A stretch of DNA of 64,000 bases from Mesorhizobium sp. (GCA_022833215.1 JAIPUZ010000061.1:1-64000), one strand, 5' to 3'; numbered from the stretch's first letter, positions 51,848-61,048 are shown. Notes: generated by a model not told the origin, from the letters alone. Translations and numbers: made by a program.

Positions 51848-52660
51848 TTGAAGAGATATTGGTCGGATTACACGAGCGAGGAGTTTTCCCGACTCGATCG
51901 TGGAAGCATCGTCGCGGTGCTTCCGGTCGGCGCGACAGAGCAGCACGGGCCTCATCTGCCGTTGTCGGTCGATTCGGCGATCGTCAGTGGAATGGTCGCA
52001 GCCATCGTCGAGCGCCTGCCTGAGGCAAGCAGGGCCCTGTTCCTGCCGATGCAGCCGATCGGCAAGAGCAACGAGCACGCGCGCTATCCCGGCACGCTGA
52101 CCTTTTCGGCGCAGACGCTCATTTCCATGTGGTGCGAGATCGGTGCGTGCGTTGCCGCCAGCGGCGTGCGCAAGCTGGTTCTGCTCAACAGTCACGGCGG
52201 CCAGATCAGCATCATGGACATTGTCGCGCGCGAGTTGCGCGCGCGTCACGGCATGATGGTGTTCTCGGTCAACTGGTTCGGGCAGGGTTTGCCGGAAGGT
52301 CTCTACGGCGATCATGAAATGCAGCACGGCATTCATGCCGGCGACATGGAGACCTCGGTCATGCTCGCCCTGCATCCCGACCTCGTGGTGATGGGCAAGG
52401 CGCAGAATTTCGAGGCTCTCACCGAGACCTTCGCCAGCGAATACCGCCATATCTCGCTGTCGGGCGCGAAGCCCGGCTGGCAGATGCACGACATCAATCC
52501 CTTCGGCGCAGCCGGCAATGCCGCGGCTGCGACTGCCGAAAAGGGCCGCCAGACAATCGACCATGCCGCCGACCGTCTGGTCGAGCTGCTCGCGGAAATC
52601 GAACGCGCTCCTTTGTCCTGGCTCGATAACAACCCGGCTTGGGGTGAGGAGAAGCAATGA
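51848..52660 (+). CDS. Creatininase-family amidohydrolase
   Basis: Metal-dependent amidohydrolase of 270 residues (creatinine amidohydrolase/FAPy deformylase fold). The metal ligands appear in GATEQHGPHLPLSVDS (Glu, His), LLNSHGGQ (His) and GIHAGDMETSVML (Glu). It probably opens a lactam or ring amide, but creatinine itself is not assured. TTG 51848 with GGGAGG nine bases before was chosen, since the family starts K-R-Y-W. ATG 51824 is an alternative. It is first of a seven-function group with an NMT1-type transporter and overlaps the ATPase start by four bases. Confidence 0.84.
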   Translation: MKRYWSDYTSEEFSRLDRGSIVAVLPVGATEQHGPHLPLSVDSAIVSGMVAAIVERLPEASRALFLPMQPIGKSNEHARYPGTLTFSAQTLISMWCEIGACVAASGVRKLVLLNSHGGQISIMDIVARELRARHGMMVFSVNWFGQGLPEGLYGDHEMQHGIHAGDMETSVMLALHPDLVVMGKAQNFEALTETFASEYRHISLSGAKPGWQMHDINPFGAAGNAAAATAEKGRQTIDHAADRLVELLAEIERAPLSWLDNNPAWGEEKQ

Positions 52661-53460
52661 GCGCAGCAGCTACGACCGTTTCGCAGCCACTGATCGAGAT
52701 CAGGAACGTCTACAAGCAATATGGTACCGGTGTGGTGGCTGTCCGCGACATGTCGCTCGCCATCGAAGACGGACAGTTCGTCAGCTTCCTTGGACCGTCG
52801 GGGTGCGGCAAGAGCACGGCGCTGCGCATGATTGCCGGCCTGTCCGAGGTGTCCGCCGGCACGATCACCGTGAACGGCCATGCGCCGGACAGTGCCAGCG
52901 GTCCGCAGGATGTGGGCTTCGTGTTTCAGGAGCCGACCCTCATGCCCTGGGCGTCTGTTTTCGACAATGTGTTCCTGCCGTTGCGCCTTGGCGGCATGTC
53001 TCGCGCGCAAGCATCGCCCCGCGTCGAGGAAGTGCTGGCCCAGGTCGGGCTGAGCAAGTTCGCGAACGCCTATCCGCGTGAGCTTTCGGGCGGCATGAAG
53101 ATGCGCGTTTCGATTGCGCGCGCCATAGTGACCAAGCCTCGCCTGCTGCTCATGGACGAGCCGTTCGCAGCGCTCGACGAGATGACCCGCTTCAAGCTCA
53201 ACAACGACGTGCTTCGTCTGTGGCAGGAGCACGGGCTGACCGTGATCTTCGTTACCCACAGCGTTTATGAGTCGGTCTATCTGTCCAACCGCGTCGTGGT
53301 CATGGCTGCACGGCCCGGCCGCGTCGTGGCCGATATCGCCATTCCGGGAGCCTATCCGCGTGCGGACAATTTCCGCACCACCCGCGAATATACCGAAAGC
53401 TGTGAAATCGTGTCCGATGCGCTCAACCAGACGCTCGGCAGCGACGACATCGACCATTGA
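52657..53460 (+). CDS. NitT/TauT-family ABC transporter ATPase
   Basis: ATPase of 267 residues with Walker A GPSGCGKSTAL (~46-56), Q-loop VFQEPTLMPWASV, signature LSGGMKMRVSIARAI and Walker B LLLMDEPFAALDEMTR, then FVTHSVYESVYLSNRVVVM, typical for nitrate/taurine/thiamine-precursor systems. ATG 52657 overlaps the creatininase-family stop. It works with the permease at 53471 and binding protein at 56966. Confidence 0.9.
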   Translation: MSAAATTVSQPLIEIRNVYKQYGTGVVAVRDMSLAIEDGQFVSFLGPSGCGKSTALRMIAGLSEVSAGTITVNGHAPDSASGPQDVGFVFQEPTLMPWASVFDNVFLPLRLGGMSRAQASPRVEEVLAQVGLSKFANAYPRELSGGMKMRVSIARAIVTKPRLLLMDEPFAALDEMTRFKLNNDVLRLWQEHGLTVIFVTHSVYESVYLSNRVVVMAARPGRVVADIAIPGAYPRADNFRTTREYTESCEIVSDALNQTLGSDDIDH

Positions 53461-53470
53461 GGGCCTCGCC

Positions 53471-54304
53471 ATGACAACCGAGACGCCGGTACTCAATTCC
53501 GAACAGAACCGCCGCGCGCGCGTCGAGCGCCGCAAGGCGGTCATCATGCCGACCATGGCCATCGTCATCGCACTTCTCGTGTGGGAAGGGCTTGTCCGCT
53601 ATTATCAGGTTCCGCACTACGTCATCCCCGCGCCGTCGCTGATCGCACAAACGCTGGTGAAGGATTGGTCCTCGCTGATGAACTCGATGATGTTCACGGT
53701 GAAGCTGACCATGCTTTCGCTTGCCTGCGCCATTGCCGGCGGCGTCCTGCTGGGCATGATCTTCGCCCTGTCGCGCACGGTGGAGATGAGCTTCTTCCCC
53801 TTCGCGGTGATCCTTCAGGTCACGCCCGTCGTCGCGATTGCGCCGCTGATCCTCATCTATGTGCGCGACACGTTCACCGCGCTGCTCATCTGCGCGTGGA
53901 TCGTGGCCTTCTTCCCGATCCTGTCGAACACGGTGATCGGCCTGCGCAGCGCCGATCATAACCTGCGCGACCTGTTCAAGCTCTATCGGGCGACCCCGGT
54001 GCAGCGCCTGCGCTTCCTTCTGGCCCCCAGCGCCCTGCCTTATTTCATGGCAGCGCTGAAGATTGCCGGCGGACTGGCGCTGATCGGTGCCGTCGTGGCG
54101 GAGTTCGTGGCGGGAACCGCAGGCCAGAACACCGGTCTTGCCTCGCGCATTCTGGAATCGAGCTTCCGTAACGAGATACCGCGCATGTTCGCAGCCCTGT
54201 TCCTCGTTTCCGTTCTCGGCATCGTCATCTTCCTGGCGACGAGCTGGCTGTCGCGCCTCGTGCTCGGCCGCTGGCACGAAAGCGAAATCCGCCGGGAGAC
54301 CTGA
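53471..54304 (+). CDS. NitT/TauT-family ABC transporter permease
   Basis: Inner-membrane permease of 277 residues with about six helices and the EAA loop DLFKLYRATPVQRLRFLLAP. The N-terminal YYQVPHYVIPAPSLIAQTLV is typical of SsuC/ThiX-like permeases. ATG 53471 is ten bases after the ATPase stop. Upstream in-frame codons overlap the ATPase gene in another frame and are rejected. Confidence 0.88.
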   Translation: MTTETPVLNSEQNRRARVERRKAVIMPTMAIVIALLVWEGLVRYYQVPHYVIPAPSLIAQTLVKDWSSLMNSMMFTVKLTMLSLACAIAGGVLLGMIFALSRTVEMSFFPFAVILQVTPVVAIAPLILIYVRDTFTALLICAWIVAFFPILSNTVIGLRSADHNLRDLFKLYRATPVQRLRFLLAPSALPYFMAALKIAGGLALIGAVVAEFVAGTAGQNTGLASRILESSFRNEIPRMFAALFLVSVLGIVIFLATSWLSRLVLGRWHESEIRRET

Positions 54305-54306
54305 GC

Positions 54307-55557
54307 GTGACCAACGGGCACGACATTCCGCACGCTGCCGCGCCGGACGGGACATTGCGCCTGTCGGGCGTGGGCGTGGCCGGGCTTCCCGGTCGCCACG
54401 ATATCGTGGTGAAGGACGGCGTCGTCGCCGATGTCGTTCCCGCCGGGTCCGCTGTTGTCGAGGCGGGGGGCGGCTTCGTCACGCCTTTGCTTGCCGATGC
54501 GCATGTGCATCTCGACAAGACCCACACCATTGGGCGCATCAGAGCCGGCGTTCCGGCTCCCATCGAATCCCTCTTCGATGCCATCGCGCTGATGGAGGAG
54601 GACCGGCCGAACTGGACCGCTGCCGATATCCGCCTGCGTGCCAGCCGCGCGCTGGAGGCGGCCTTCGCACATGGTGTCGGCGTTGTGCGCAGTCATGTCG
54701 ACTGGGTGTCTTTGGACATGCCTGCCGCATGGCCGGTGCTTTGCGAACTGCGCGAAGAGTGGAAAGGCCGGGTCGATCTGGAGATAGCTGCGCTGCTGCG
54801 CGGAGACCTGTTGCCGGATGCGGGGGCCGAAATCGCCGCGCAGGTCAGGCGCGATGAGGCTGTATTCGGAGCGTTCTTCTATCGCAATGCCGATCTGGAA
54901 ACCAGGGTCGGAACCATGTTCGCGCTCGCCGCGCACCATGACCTCAAGCTCGACTTCCATGTCGATGAGGGGTTGGAGCCCGAAGCCGATGGACTGTCGC
55001 TGATCATCGATGCGACTGCGCGCTTCGGCATGGCCGGTCGCGTGCTGTGCGGCCATGCCTGCTCGCTATCGCTGCGCTCTCAGGACGAGGTGAAGCGGAT
55101 CGTCGATGCCGGTGCGAGTGCCGGCGTGGGGCTGGTGGTCCTTCCGACCACCAACCTTCATCTGCAGGATCGCGGGACCGGTCGCACGCCGCGCCTGCGG
55201 GGCCTCGCTCCGCTGAAGGAGGCGCGCGCAGCCGGCATGGACGTGATGATCGCCTCAGACAATGTGGGCGATGCCTTCTATCCGTATGGAGACTACGACC
55301 CGCTGTCCGTGCTGCGGCTGGCGGTTCCGGTCGCGCATCTGGAACCGGATGCTTGGCTGGACAGCATAACCTCGCTCCCCGCGCGCTGGTGCGGGAGCGA
55401 TCTTTCCATGCCCATCGCAAAGGGCATGCCGGCCGATTTCATCTGGCATGCCGCAACCGATATGGGCGACCTCATCAGCCGGCCCCGGAGCGAACGCATC
55501 GTCTATCGGCGCGGTGCGCCGCTGCCGGCCCAAAACCACGATTGGAGAAACGCATGA
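54307..55557 (+). CDS. Cytosine deaminase-like amidohydrolase
   Basis: Amidohydrolase-superfamily enzyme of 416 residues. Metal-site motifs in order: ADAHVHLDKTHT (His-x-His, ~65-70), LDFHVDEGLEPEADG (His, ~218), CGHACSLS (His) and IASDNVGDAFYP (Asp, ~316). This is the CodA pattern, but cyclic ureas, isocytosines or hydantoins are also known substrates of the group. The GTG start at 54307 is two bases after the permease stop, and it overlaps the next gene by four bases. The pairing with a creatininase-family enzyme points to a nitrogen heterocycle. Confidence 0.86.
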   Translation: MTNGHDIPHAAAPDGTLRLSGVGVAGLPGRHDIVVKDGVVADVVPAGSAVVEAGGGFVTPLLADAHVHLDKTHTIGRIRAGVPAPIESLFDAIALMEEDRPNWTAADIRLRASRALEAAFAHGVGVVRSHVDWVSLDMPAAWPVLCELREEWKGRVDLEIAALLRGDLLPDAGAEIAAQVRRDEAVFGAFFYRNADLETRVGTMFALAAHHDLKLDFHVDEGLEPEADGLSLIIDATARFGMAGRVLCGHACSLSLRSQDEVKRIVDAGASAGVGLVVLPTTNLHLQDRGTGRTPRLRGLAPLKEARAAGMDVMIASDNVGDAFYPYGDYDPLSVLRLAVPVAHLEPDAWLDSITSLPARWCGSDLSMPIAKGMPADFIWHAATDMGDLISRPRSERIVYRRGAPLPAQNHDWRNA

Positions 55558-56936
55558 ACGTCGCGACAAAGCCCGCCCGCGCCTATGACTGGGCCGCCTT
55601 CCGCAGCGAGATCGATGGCATCCGCGTCTATGACGATCCGAAGCAGGTCGAACTGCGTTCGCGCGACTATTTCTGGTACAGCCCGATCCTCAGCGAGGAT
55701 ATCGGCCATTTCGTGGGCGATCTGGTGGTTATCCCCGCAGATCAGGACGAGGTGCGCCGGGTGGCGGCAGCAGCCGCCAAGCTGCGTATCCCGATCACCA
55801 TTCGCGGTGGCGGCACCGGCAATTACGGCCAGTGTGTGCCGCTGGAAGGCGGCATCATCCTCGACATGACCAAGATCGACAAGGTGCTGTCGATCGAGCC
55901 GGGTCGTGTGCGCGTGCAGGCCGGCGCGCGCATCGCGCGGCTTGACGATGCCGTGCGCGAAACGGGGCAGGAGCTTCTGATGTACCCGTCGACGCGCCGC
56001 ATCGCCACCATCGGCGGCTTCTTCACCGGCGGTTCGGGCGGCATCGGTTCGCTGCGCCATGGCATGCTGCGCGACGATGGCAACATCTATTCGGTGAAGG
56101 TGATGACGGTGGAGCCGGAGCCGAAGATCATCGAACTGCATGGCCACGACATCCAGAAGGTGCAGCACGCCTACGGCACCAACGGCATCGTCATGGAACT
56201 GGAGATCGGTCTGACGAAGGCCACCGACTGGATCCATACCGCGGCCCTATTCGAAAGCTACGACGCCACGCTGCGTTTCTGCCTCAAGGCGCTGGAAGAC
56301 AAGTTGGACTGCTATCTGCTGACAACGGTGGATCGCCGTTTCTCGCGCTTCTACACCAAGTTCGGAGAGCTGTTCCCGGCGGACCGCGATGCGGTGTTCG
56401 CGATGATCGCACCCGAAGAGCAGGCGCGTTTTGCCGGGTTGGTGGCATCGTTCGGCGGCCGGGTTTCGTTCGGCATGACGCAGGACGAGCTTCATGCAAA
56501 GGGATTGCAGCCCGCTTACGAATGCGGCTGGAACCACACCACCTTGCAGGCGCTGAAGGCCGAGGAAGGCTGGACCTATCTGCAGGTCGCCTATCCGCGT
56601 CCCTTCGATCCGGATGTGGTTCTGCGCCAGATGGAGCGTTATGGCGACGACCAGTACATGCACCATGAAATGGCGCGGCTGGAAGGCGAAGTGCAGATCT
56701 TCGGCCTGCCGCTGGTGCGCTACAAGGACCGCGACGACACCTACCGCGTCATCCGCGAACTGGAGGAACAGGACGGCTGCGACATCTACGATCCGCACGC
56801 CTTTACCATCGAGGATGGCGGCATGAAGCAGATCGACACCATCCAGATCGAATTCAAGAAGCTGGCCGATCCCTATGGCCTGCTGAACCCCGGCAAGACC
56901 CGTGGCTGGACGGCCGACATGGTCGCCACAGACTGA
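55554..56936 (+). CDS. FAD-binding oxidoreductase (PCMH/VAO family)
   Basis: Flavoenzyme of 460 residues, FAD_binding_4 type, as in glycolate oxidase GlcD. The pyrophosphate loop PITIRGGGTGNYGQCVPLEG is at ~82-101, followed by ILDMTKIDKVLSIEP, and GGFFTGGSGGIGSLRHG is the second FAD contact. The C-terminal end DPYGLLNPGKTRG is diagnostic. No Fe-S cysteine cluster is present. Its start overlaps the deaminase-like gene (ATGA), so it likely oxidises an intermediate of the same pathway. Substrate unknown. Confidence 0.87.
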   Translation: MNVATKPARAYDWAAFRSEIDGIRVYDDPKQVELRSRDYFWYSPILSEDIGHFVGDLVVIPADQDEVRRVAAAAAKLRIPITIRGGGTGNYGQCVPLEGGIILDMTKIDKVLSIEPGRVRVQAGARIARLDDAVRETGQELLMYPSTRRIATIGGFFTGGSGGIGSLRHGMLRDDGNIYSVKVMTVEPEPKIIELHGHDIQKVQHAYGTNGIVMELEIGLTKATDWIHTAALFESYDATLRFCLKALEDKLDCYLLTTVDRRFSRFYTKFGELFPADRDAVFAMIAPEEQARFAGLVASFGGRVSFGMTQDELHAKGLQPAYECGWNHTTLQALKAEEGWTYLQVAYPRPFDPDVVLRQMERYGDDQYMHHEMARLEGEVQIFGLPLVRYKDRDDTYRVIRELEEQDGCDIYDPHAFTIEDGGMKQIDTIQIEFKKLADPYGLLNPGKTRGWTADMVATD

Positions 56937-56965
56937 ACCGAAGAACCAATGGGAGTACAGTTCTG

Positions 56966-57976
56966 ATGACAAACATGCTCAAAGTGGCGATGACCGCCGC
57001 AACGCTTGTGGTGTCCACGCAATTTGCGATGGCGCTGGACAAGGTCACGCTCGGCACCAACTGGCTGGCGCAGGCCGGCCATGGCGGCTTCTATCAGGCG
57101 GTGGCCGATGGCACTTATGAGAAGTACGGCCTCGACGTCACCATCGAAATGGGCGGCCCGCAGGTCAACAACCGTCCGATGCTGGCTGCCGGGCGGCTGG
57201 ATTTCCTGCTGACGGGAAATCTGCTTTTGTCGTTCCACAACACGGCCAACGATATTCCGACAACCGTCGTCGCTTCCTTCTACCAGAAGGACCCGCAGGC
57301 GCTGATGGCGCATGAGGGCGCCTACAAGGACTTTCAGGACCTGACCAATGCACCCTCGGTGCTGATGGCCAAGGACACCCAGTACGGTTTCTGGCGCTGG
57401 CTGGTCAGCGATTTCGGGTTCAGGGACGAGCAGATCCGCCCCTATGGCTACAGCCTCGCCCAGTTCCTGAGCGATCCGAAGATGGTGCAGCAGGCCTATG
57501 CCACGGCCGAGCCGCTTTACGCGCAGAAGGAAGGCGCGAAGGTCACCACCTATCTGCTGGCAGACTACGGCTACAGCACCTATGCCAACACGATCGAAAC
57601 GCGCCTGGATCTGGTCGATAACAATCCGGACCTCGTTCAGCGCTTCGTGGATGCGAGCATCATTGGCTGGAACAATTTCCTCTACGGCGACCGCAGCAAG
57701 GCCTATGAGCTGATCCTGAAGGACAACCCCGACATGAGCACCGAGACGCTGGACGGCGAGATCGAGATGCTGAAGAAGCTGGAGATGATCGACAGCGGCG
57801 ATACGCTGGAAAAGGGCATCGGCGCGATCTCGCTCGAGCGCGTGAAGCAGTTCTACGATCTCGCGGTCAAGTCCGGCATTGTCGAGGACGGCAAGATCGA
57901 TATTTCCAGGGTCGCGACGGATGCCTTCGTCAACAAGGGCGTTGGGCTCGACCTGAAGAAGCAGCTCAACCCATAA
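56966..57976 (+). CDS. NMT1/THI5-like ABC transporter binding protein
   Basis: Periplasmic receptor of 336 residues. A signal peptide ends near TQFAMA, and the mature part begins LDKVTLGTNWLAQAGHGGFYQAVADG, matching thiamine-pyrimidine and nitrate/taurine type receptors that bind flat ring or small ionic compounds. It is last in the operon, 29 bases after the oxidoreductase, and is followed by a strong terminator hairpin. It supplies the permease/ATPase pair at 52657-54304. Confidence 0.88.
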   Translation: MTNMLKVAMTAATLVVSTQFAMALDKVTLGTNWLAQAGHGGFYQAVADGTYEKYGLDVTIEMGGPQVNNRPMLAAGRLDFLLTGNLLLSFHNTANDIPTTVVASFYQKDPQALMAHEGAYKDFQDLTNAPSVLMAKDTQYGFWRWLVSDFGFRDEQIRPYGYSLAQFLSDPKMVQQAYATAEPLYAQKEGAKVTTYLLADYGYSTYANTIETRLDLVDNNPDLVQRFVDASIIGWNNFLYGDRSKAYELILKDNPDMSTETLDGEIEMLKKLEMIDSGDTLEKGIGAISLERVKQFYDLAVKSGIVEDGKIDISRVATDAFVNKGVGLDLKKQLNP

Positions 57977-57997
57977 TCAGAAAAAACGGAAAATGGA

Positions 57998-58024
57998 GCG
58001 ATGGGCAGCCTGGCTGCCCATCGC
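57998..58024 (+). terminator. Strong hairpin after the amidohydrolase operon
   Basis: A 13-bp perfect inverted repeat, GCGATGGGCAGCC and GGCTGCCCATCGC, around a single central T (in practice a 3-base loop), 21 bases after the binding-protein stop. The position fits a terminator, although no long T run follows. It covers ATG 58001, so that codon is unlikely to be the start of the TetR gene. Confidence 0.65.
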
Positions 58025-58039
58025 CTTCGTGTACAGGCA

Positions 58040-58699
58040 ATGACACAGCAAAAGGCTGGAAATCCGGAACCGCAGGTGTCCAGCGCCAGGGACAAGGTCC
58101 TTGAGCGCCGGCGCACGATCCTTGCCGCCATCCGCGATGCGGCAATCGACGAGTTCGCCAGCAAGGGGCTTATAGGGGCTTCCACACAGGCGATTGCGCA
58201 GCGCGCCGGGCTGACCAAGCCGCAGCTCCACTACTACATTTCCAGCAAGGAAGAGCTTTACGAGGATATACTGGTCTATATCCTCGATGAGTGGCGGGAA
58301 CTGTTTCTCACGGCCTCCACCGGCGACAGCCCGGCAGAGGTGATCCGCGCCTATGTCCACAAGAAGCTGGAATACGGACGCAGGAACCCGAAAGCTTCGC
58401 GCCTTTTCACCACCGAGATCGCCAATGGCGCCCCGGTACTCGGCCGCCACTGGGCGCCCTATCAGGCTTCGACGCTGGAAGCCGTCAGGCTGATCCAGTC
58501 CTGGGTCGATCAGGGACTTGTCCGGCCGGTCGACCCCCTGCTGTTCCAGATGCATATCTGGGCGGTTACCCAGCACTATGCGGATTTCGAGGTGCAGGTC
58601 CGCAACATGATGCATCTGGGCGATGGCGAGGAACCCGACTACGAGCGGATCGAGAAAGAGGTTGCCTCGCTTTTCCTGCGCGCGCTGGGGATCGAATAG
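58040..58699 (+). CDS. TetR-family regulator, RutR-like
   Basis: Regulator of 219 residues. The HTH is IRDAAIDEFASKGLIGAST to AIAQRAGLTKPQLHYYISSKEELY (~30-75), and the C-terminal domain has ASRLFTTEIANGAPVL, the mark of RutR-type proteins, which sense uracil and thymine in E. coli. ATG 58040 was chosen because ATG 58001 lies inside a terminator stem. It follows the amidohydrolase operon, so a pyrimidine-like effector is likely. The dyad at 51659 is a possible target. Confidence 0.86.
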   Translation: MTQQKAGNPEPQVSSARDKVLERRRTILAAIRDAAIDEFASKGLIGASTQAIAQRAGLTKPQLHYYISSKEELYEDILVYILDEWRELFLTASTGDSPAEVIRAYVHKKLEYGRRNPKASRLFTTEIANGAPVLGRHWAPYQASTLEAVRLIQSWVDQGLVRPVDPLLFQMHIWAVTQHYADFEVQVRNMMHLGDGEEPDYERIEKEVASLFLRALGIE

Positions 58700-58789
58700 C
58701 TAACCCGCAACCTACCAACCAAGGCAAACCGGCCTCGCCAGCGAACGCAGCCGGGCCGGCCACCAGACAGGACCCGAGAGATCATTCCC

Positions 58790-59110
58790 ATGGCACGCAT
58801 CACCTATGTGACCCACGATAACCAGCGCTTCGAGCTGGACGCGGAAAACGGGTCCACCGTCATGGAAGCGGCCGTGCGGGCAGGGGTGCCCGGCATCGAG
58901 GCAGAGTGCGGCGGGGCCTGCGCCTGCGCAACCTGCCACGTCTATGTCGAGCCGCAATTCATGGAATCGGTCGGTGAGGCTGACGGCATGGAAACCGACA
59001 TGCTGGATTTTGCCTGGGAACCATCGGCCAATTCGCGTCTCTCCTGCCAGCTCAGGGTAACCGACGCGCTCGACGGCCTCGTCGTGCGCATTCCCGAACG
59101 TCAGGGATAG
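58790..59110 (+). CDS. 2Fe-2S ferredoxin (adrenodoxin/putidaredoxin type)
   Basis: Soluble electron carrier of 106 residues. The cluster ligands are Cys40, Cys46, Cys49 and Cys86 (C-x5-C-x2-C, then C-x near SRLSCQL), followed by the ISC-type CHVYVEP segment. It receives electrons from an FAD reductase such as that at 50274 and delivers them to a P450 or ring-hydroxylating oxygenase. ATG 58790 is well placed, and the gene is 90 bases after the TetR gene. The terminal oxygenase is not in its neighbourhood. Confidence 0.92.
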   Translation: MARITYVTHDNQRFELDAENGSTVMEAAVRAGVPGIEAECGGACACATCHVYVEPQFMESVGEADGMETDMLDFAWEPSANSRLSCQLRVTDALDGLVVRIPERQG

Positions 59111-59226
59111 AGCCGAGCGGCGGCATCGCCCTCCAATGCAGCATCTGAAACCCTGACCGGGCCGGCAACACCAGTTCCCGGCCCGCATGGCGTGCATCCG
59201 CATGGGTGGCGCCATCGAAACGCATA

Positions 59227-59253
59227 TTGAACATATGTTTTTTATTGTATAAG
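59227..59253 (+). promoter_or_regulatory. Possible promoter before the aldehyde dehydrogenase gene
   Basis: An isolated AT-rich patch in GC-rich DNA gives TTGAAC (59227-59232) and TATAAG (59248-59253) with a 15-base spacer, slightly short for a sigma-70 promoter. It lies 70 bases before the start at 59324. ACATATGT (59231-59238), a small palindrome, is included. Weak evidence. Confidence 0.35.
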
Positions 59254-59323
59254 AAAAAACAAGTGTTCCGATATGTGCCGACTGACGGGCGGCTGCCGGC
59301 AATTGCAGGGAGATAGAGTGTTG

Positions 59324-60904
59324 ATGTCGTTGCCGCGTGTTACCTACACAAATCTGGGCGAGGATTTTTCCGGGGTACATGCGCGCCTCGACGCCGAACT
59401 TGAAAAGCTGGCAGCGGAAACGCTGGGCCGTACACATGCCGCCTCCATCGGCGGCAGGGATGAGGCGGGTTCCTCGACATTCTCCATCTCCTCGCCCATC
59501 GACCGCGATGTCGTGCTTGGCAATTTCGCCGCTTGCGATGCTGCGATCATCGGGCAGGCGGTGGCTGCGGCGCGGGCAGGGGCCGCGCAGTGGGCGAGGC
59601 AGCCCTGGCAGGAGCGTGTTGCGAAGCTGCGCCGTGCCGCCGACATTCTGGAGCAGCGGAAGTATTCGATCTCCGCCGCCTGCCTTGTCGAAGTCGGCAA
59701 GTCGCGCATGGAAGCGGTGGGCGAGGTCGAGGAAGCAATAGACCTGATCCGCTATTACAGCGGCGAGCTGGAGCGCAATGACGGCTATGAGGCAGAAGGC
59801 GAGAAGGCCCTGCCGCAGGAGCGCAGCTGGTCGCGCCTGCGGCCTTACGGCGTCTTCGCCGTCATCGCGCCGTTCAATTTCCCGGTGGCGCTTTCGATTG
59901 GCATGTCCACGGCCGCACTTCTCGGCGGCAATGCGGTTGTGTTCAAGCCCAACGAGATGAGCGCGCTGACGGGCCGCCTGCTGGCCGAATGCTTCCTCGC
60001 TGCCGGTCTGCCGGCCGGCGTCTTCAATCTCGTCTATGGCGGTGCGGAAGTCGGCCGGGCGCTGGCCGGGCATCCGGATGTCGATGGCATTGCCTTTACC
60101 GGCTCCAACGCCGTCGGGATGGAACTGCTGCGCCATTACACTTCGGGCCGCGCGGCCAAGCCGGTTCTCGCCGAAATGGGTGGCAAGAACTCGACCTTCG
60201 TAGCGGCCGATGCCGATCTCGATGTCGCGGCGGCCGGGGTCATGCGCTCCGCTTTCGGTCTTCAGGGCCAGAAGTGCAGCGCGCTGTCCAAGGTCTATGT
60301 CGCAAGCGCCGTGCGCGCCGCCTTCGTGGAAAAGCTGCTGGTGCAGATGTCTGGCATCGTCATCGGCGATCCGCGCCGGGCAGACGTTTATATGGGGCCG
60401 GTCATCAATGAACAGGCAGTGGCGCGCTTCGAGAAGGCTGCGGCGGAAGCCGCGCGCGCCGGGCAGGTTCTGGCCGGCGGCAAGCGTCTGGCCGAAGGTG
60501 CGATGGCGCGCGGCCTGTTCGTCGAGCCAACGCTGGTCGCGGGTCTCGACGCCGATCACCCCATCAACCGTGAGGAACTGTTCCTGCCGTTCCTGTCCTT
60601 GCAGGAATTCACGTCTCTCGATGTCGCCATCGCCGACGCCAACCGCGATGCCTATGGCCTGACCTGCGGTATCTACACCCGCAGCAGGGCAACGCTGGAC
60701 ACCTTTCTCGACACCATTCAGGCCGGCGTGCTCTACGCCAATCGCGCCACCGGCGCGACCACGGGCGCTTGGCCGGGCATCCAGACCTTCTGTGGCTGGA
60801 AGGGTTCGGGCACGACCGGCAAGGGCGGTCTCGGGCGCTGGTACCTGCCGCAGTTCATGCGCGAGCAGAGCCTGACGGTGTTCGGCCAGCCGGCGAACGC
60901 CTGA
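59324..60904 (+). CDS. Aldehyde dehydrogenase, 1-pyrroline-5-carboxylate dehydrogenase-like
   Basis: NAD(P)-dependent enzyme of 526 residues. Catalytic Cys318 is in GLQGQKCSAL and the general base Glu284 in LAEMGGKNSTF. The Q-G-Q-K-C-S-A form is characteristic of the P5C (glutamate semialdehyde) dehydrogenase branch. The nucleotide site is PFNFPVALSIG and FTGSNAVGMEL. AGGGAGA precedes the start, and ATG 59324 was chosen over 59273, which lacks a site. The neighbouring RpiR gene and aminotransferase scar suggest amino acid catabolism. The exact aldehyde is not certain. Confidence 0.86.
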   Translation: MSLPRVTYTNLGEDFSGVHARLDAELEKLAAETLGRTHAASIGGRDEAGSSTFSISSPIDRDVVLGNFAACDAAIIGQAVAAARAGAAQWARQPWQERVAKLRRAADILEQRKYSISAACLVEVGKSRMEAVGEVEEAIDLIRYYSGELERNDGYEAEGEKALPQERSWSRLRPYGVFAVIAPFNFPVALSIGMSTAALLGGNAVVFKPNEMSALTGRLLAECFLAAGLPAGVFNLVYGGAEVGRALAGHPDVDGIAFTGSNAVGMELLRHYTSGRAAKPVLAEMGGKNSTFVAADADLDVAAAGVMRSAFGLQGQKCSALSKVYVASAVRAAFVEKLLVQMSGIVIGDPRRADVYMGPVINEQAVARFEKAAAEAARAGQVLAGGKRLAEGAMARGLFVEPTLVAGLDADHPINREELFLPFLSLQEFTSLDVAIADANRDAYGLTCGIYTRSRATLDTFLDTIQAGVLYANRATGATTGAWPGIQTFCGWKGSGTTGKGGLGRWYLPQFMREQSLTVFGQPANA

Positions 60905-61048
60905 CCGCGACGACCTGTGCCACGTCGCCGGTCGTCCGCGACCTGCGCATGGGCTTCAGGCAGCTTGCGGGGCTCAACTGCGGCGATCTCGGCGGCATGG
61001 CATAATGTGGTGGCTGCCGCCGTCGACATCACGGGGAGCAAGCGGCAA

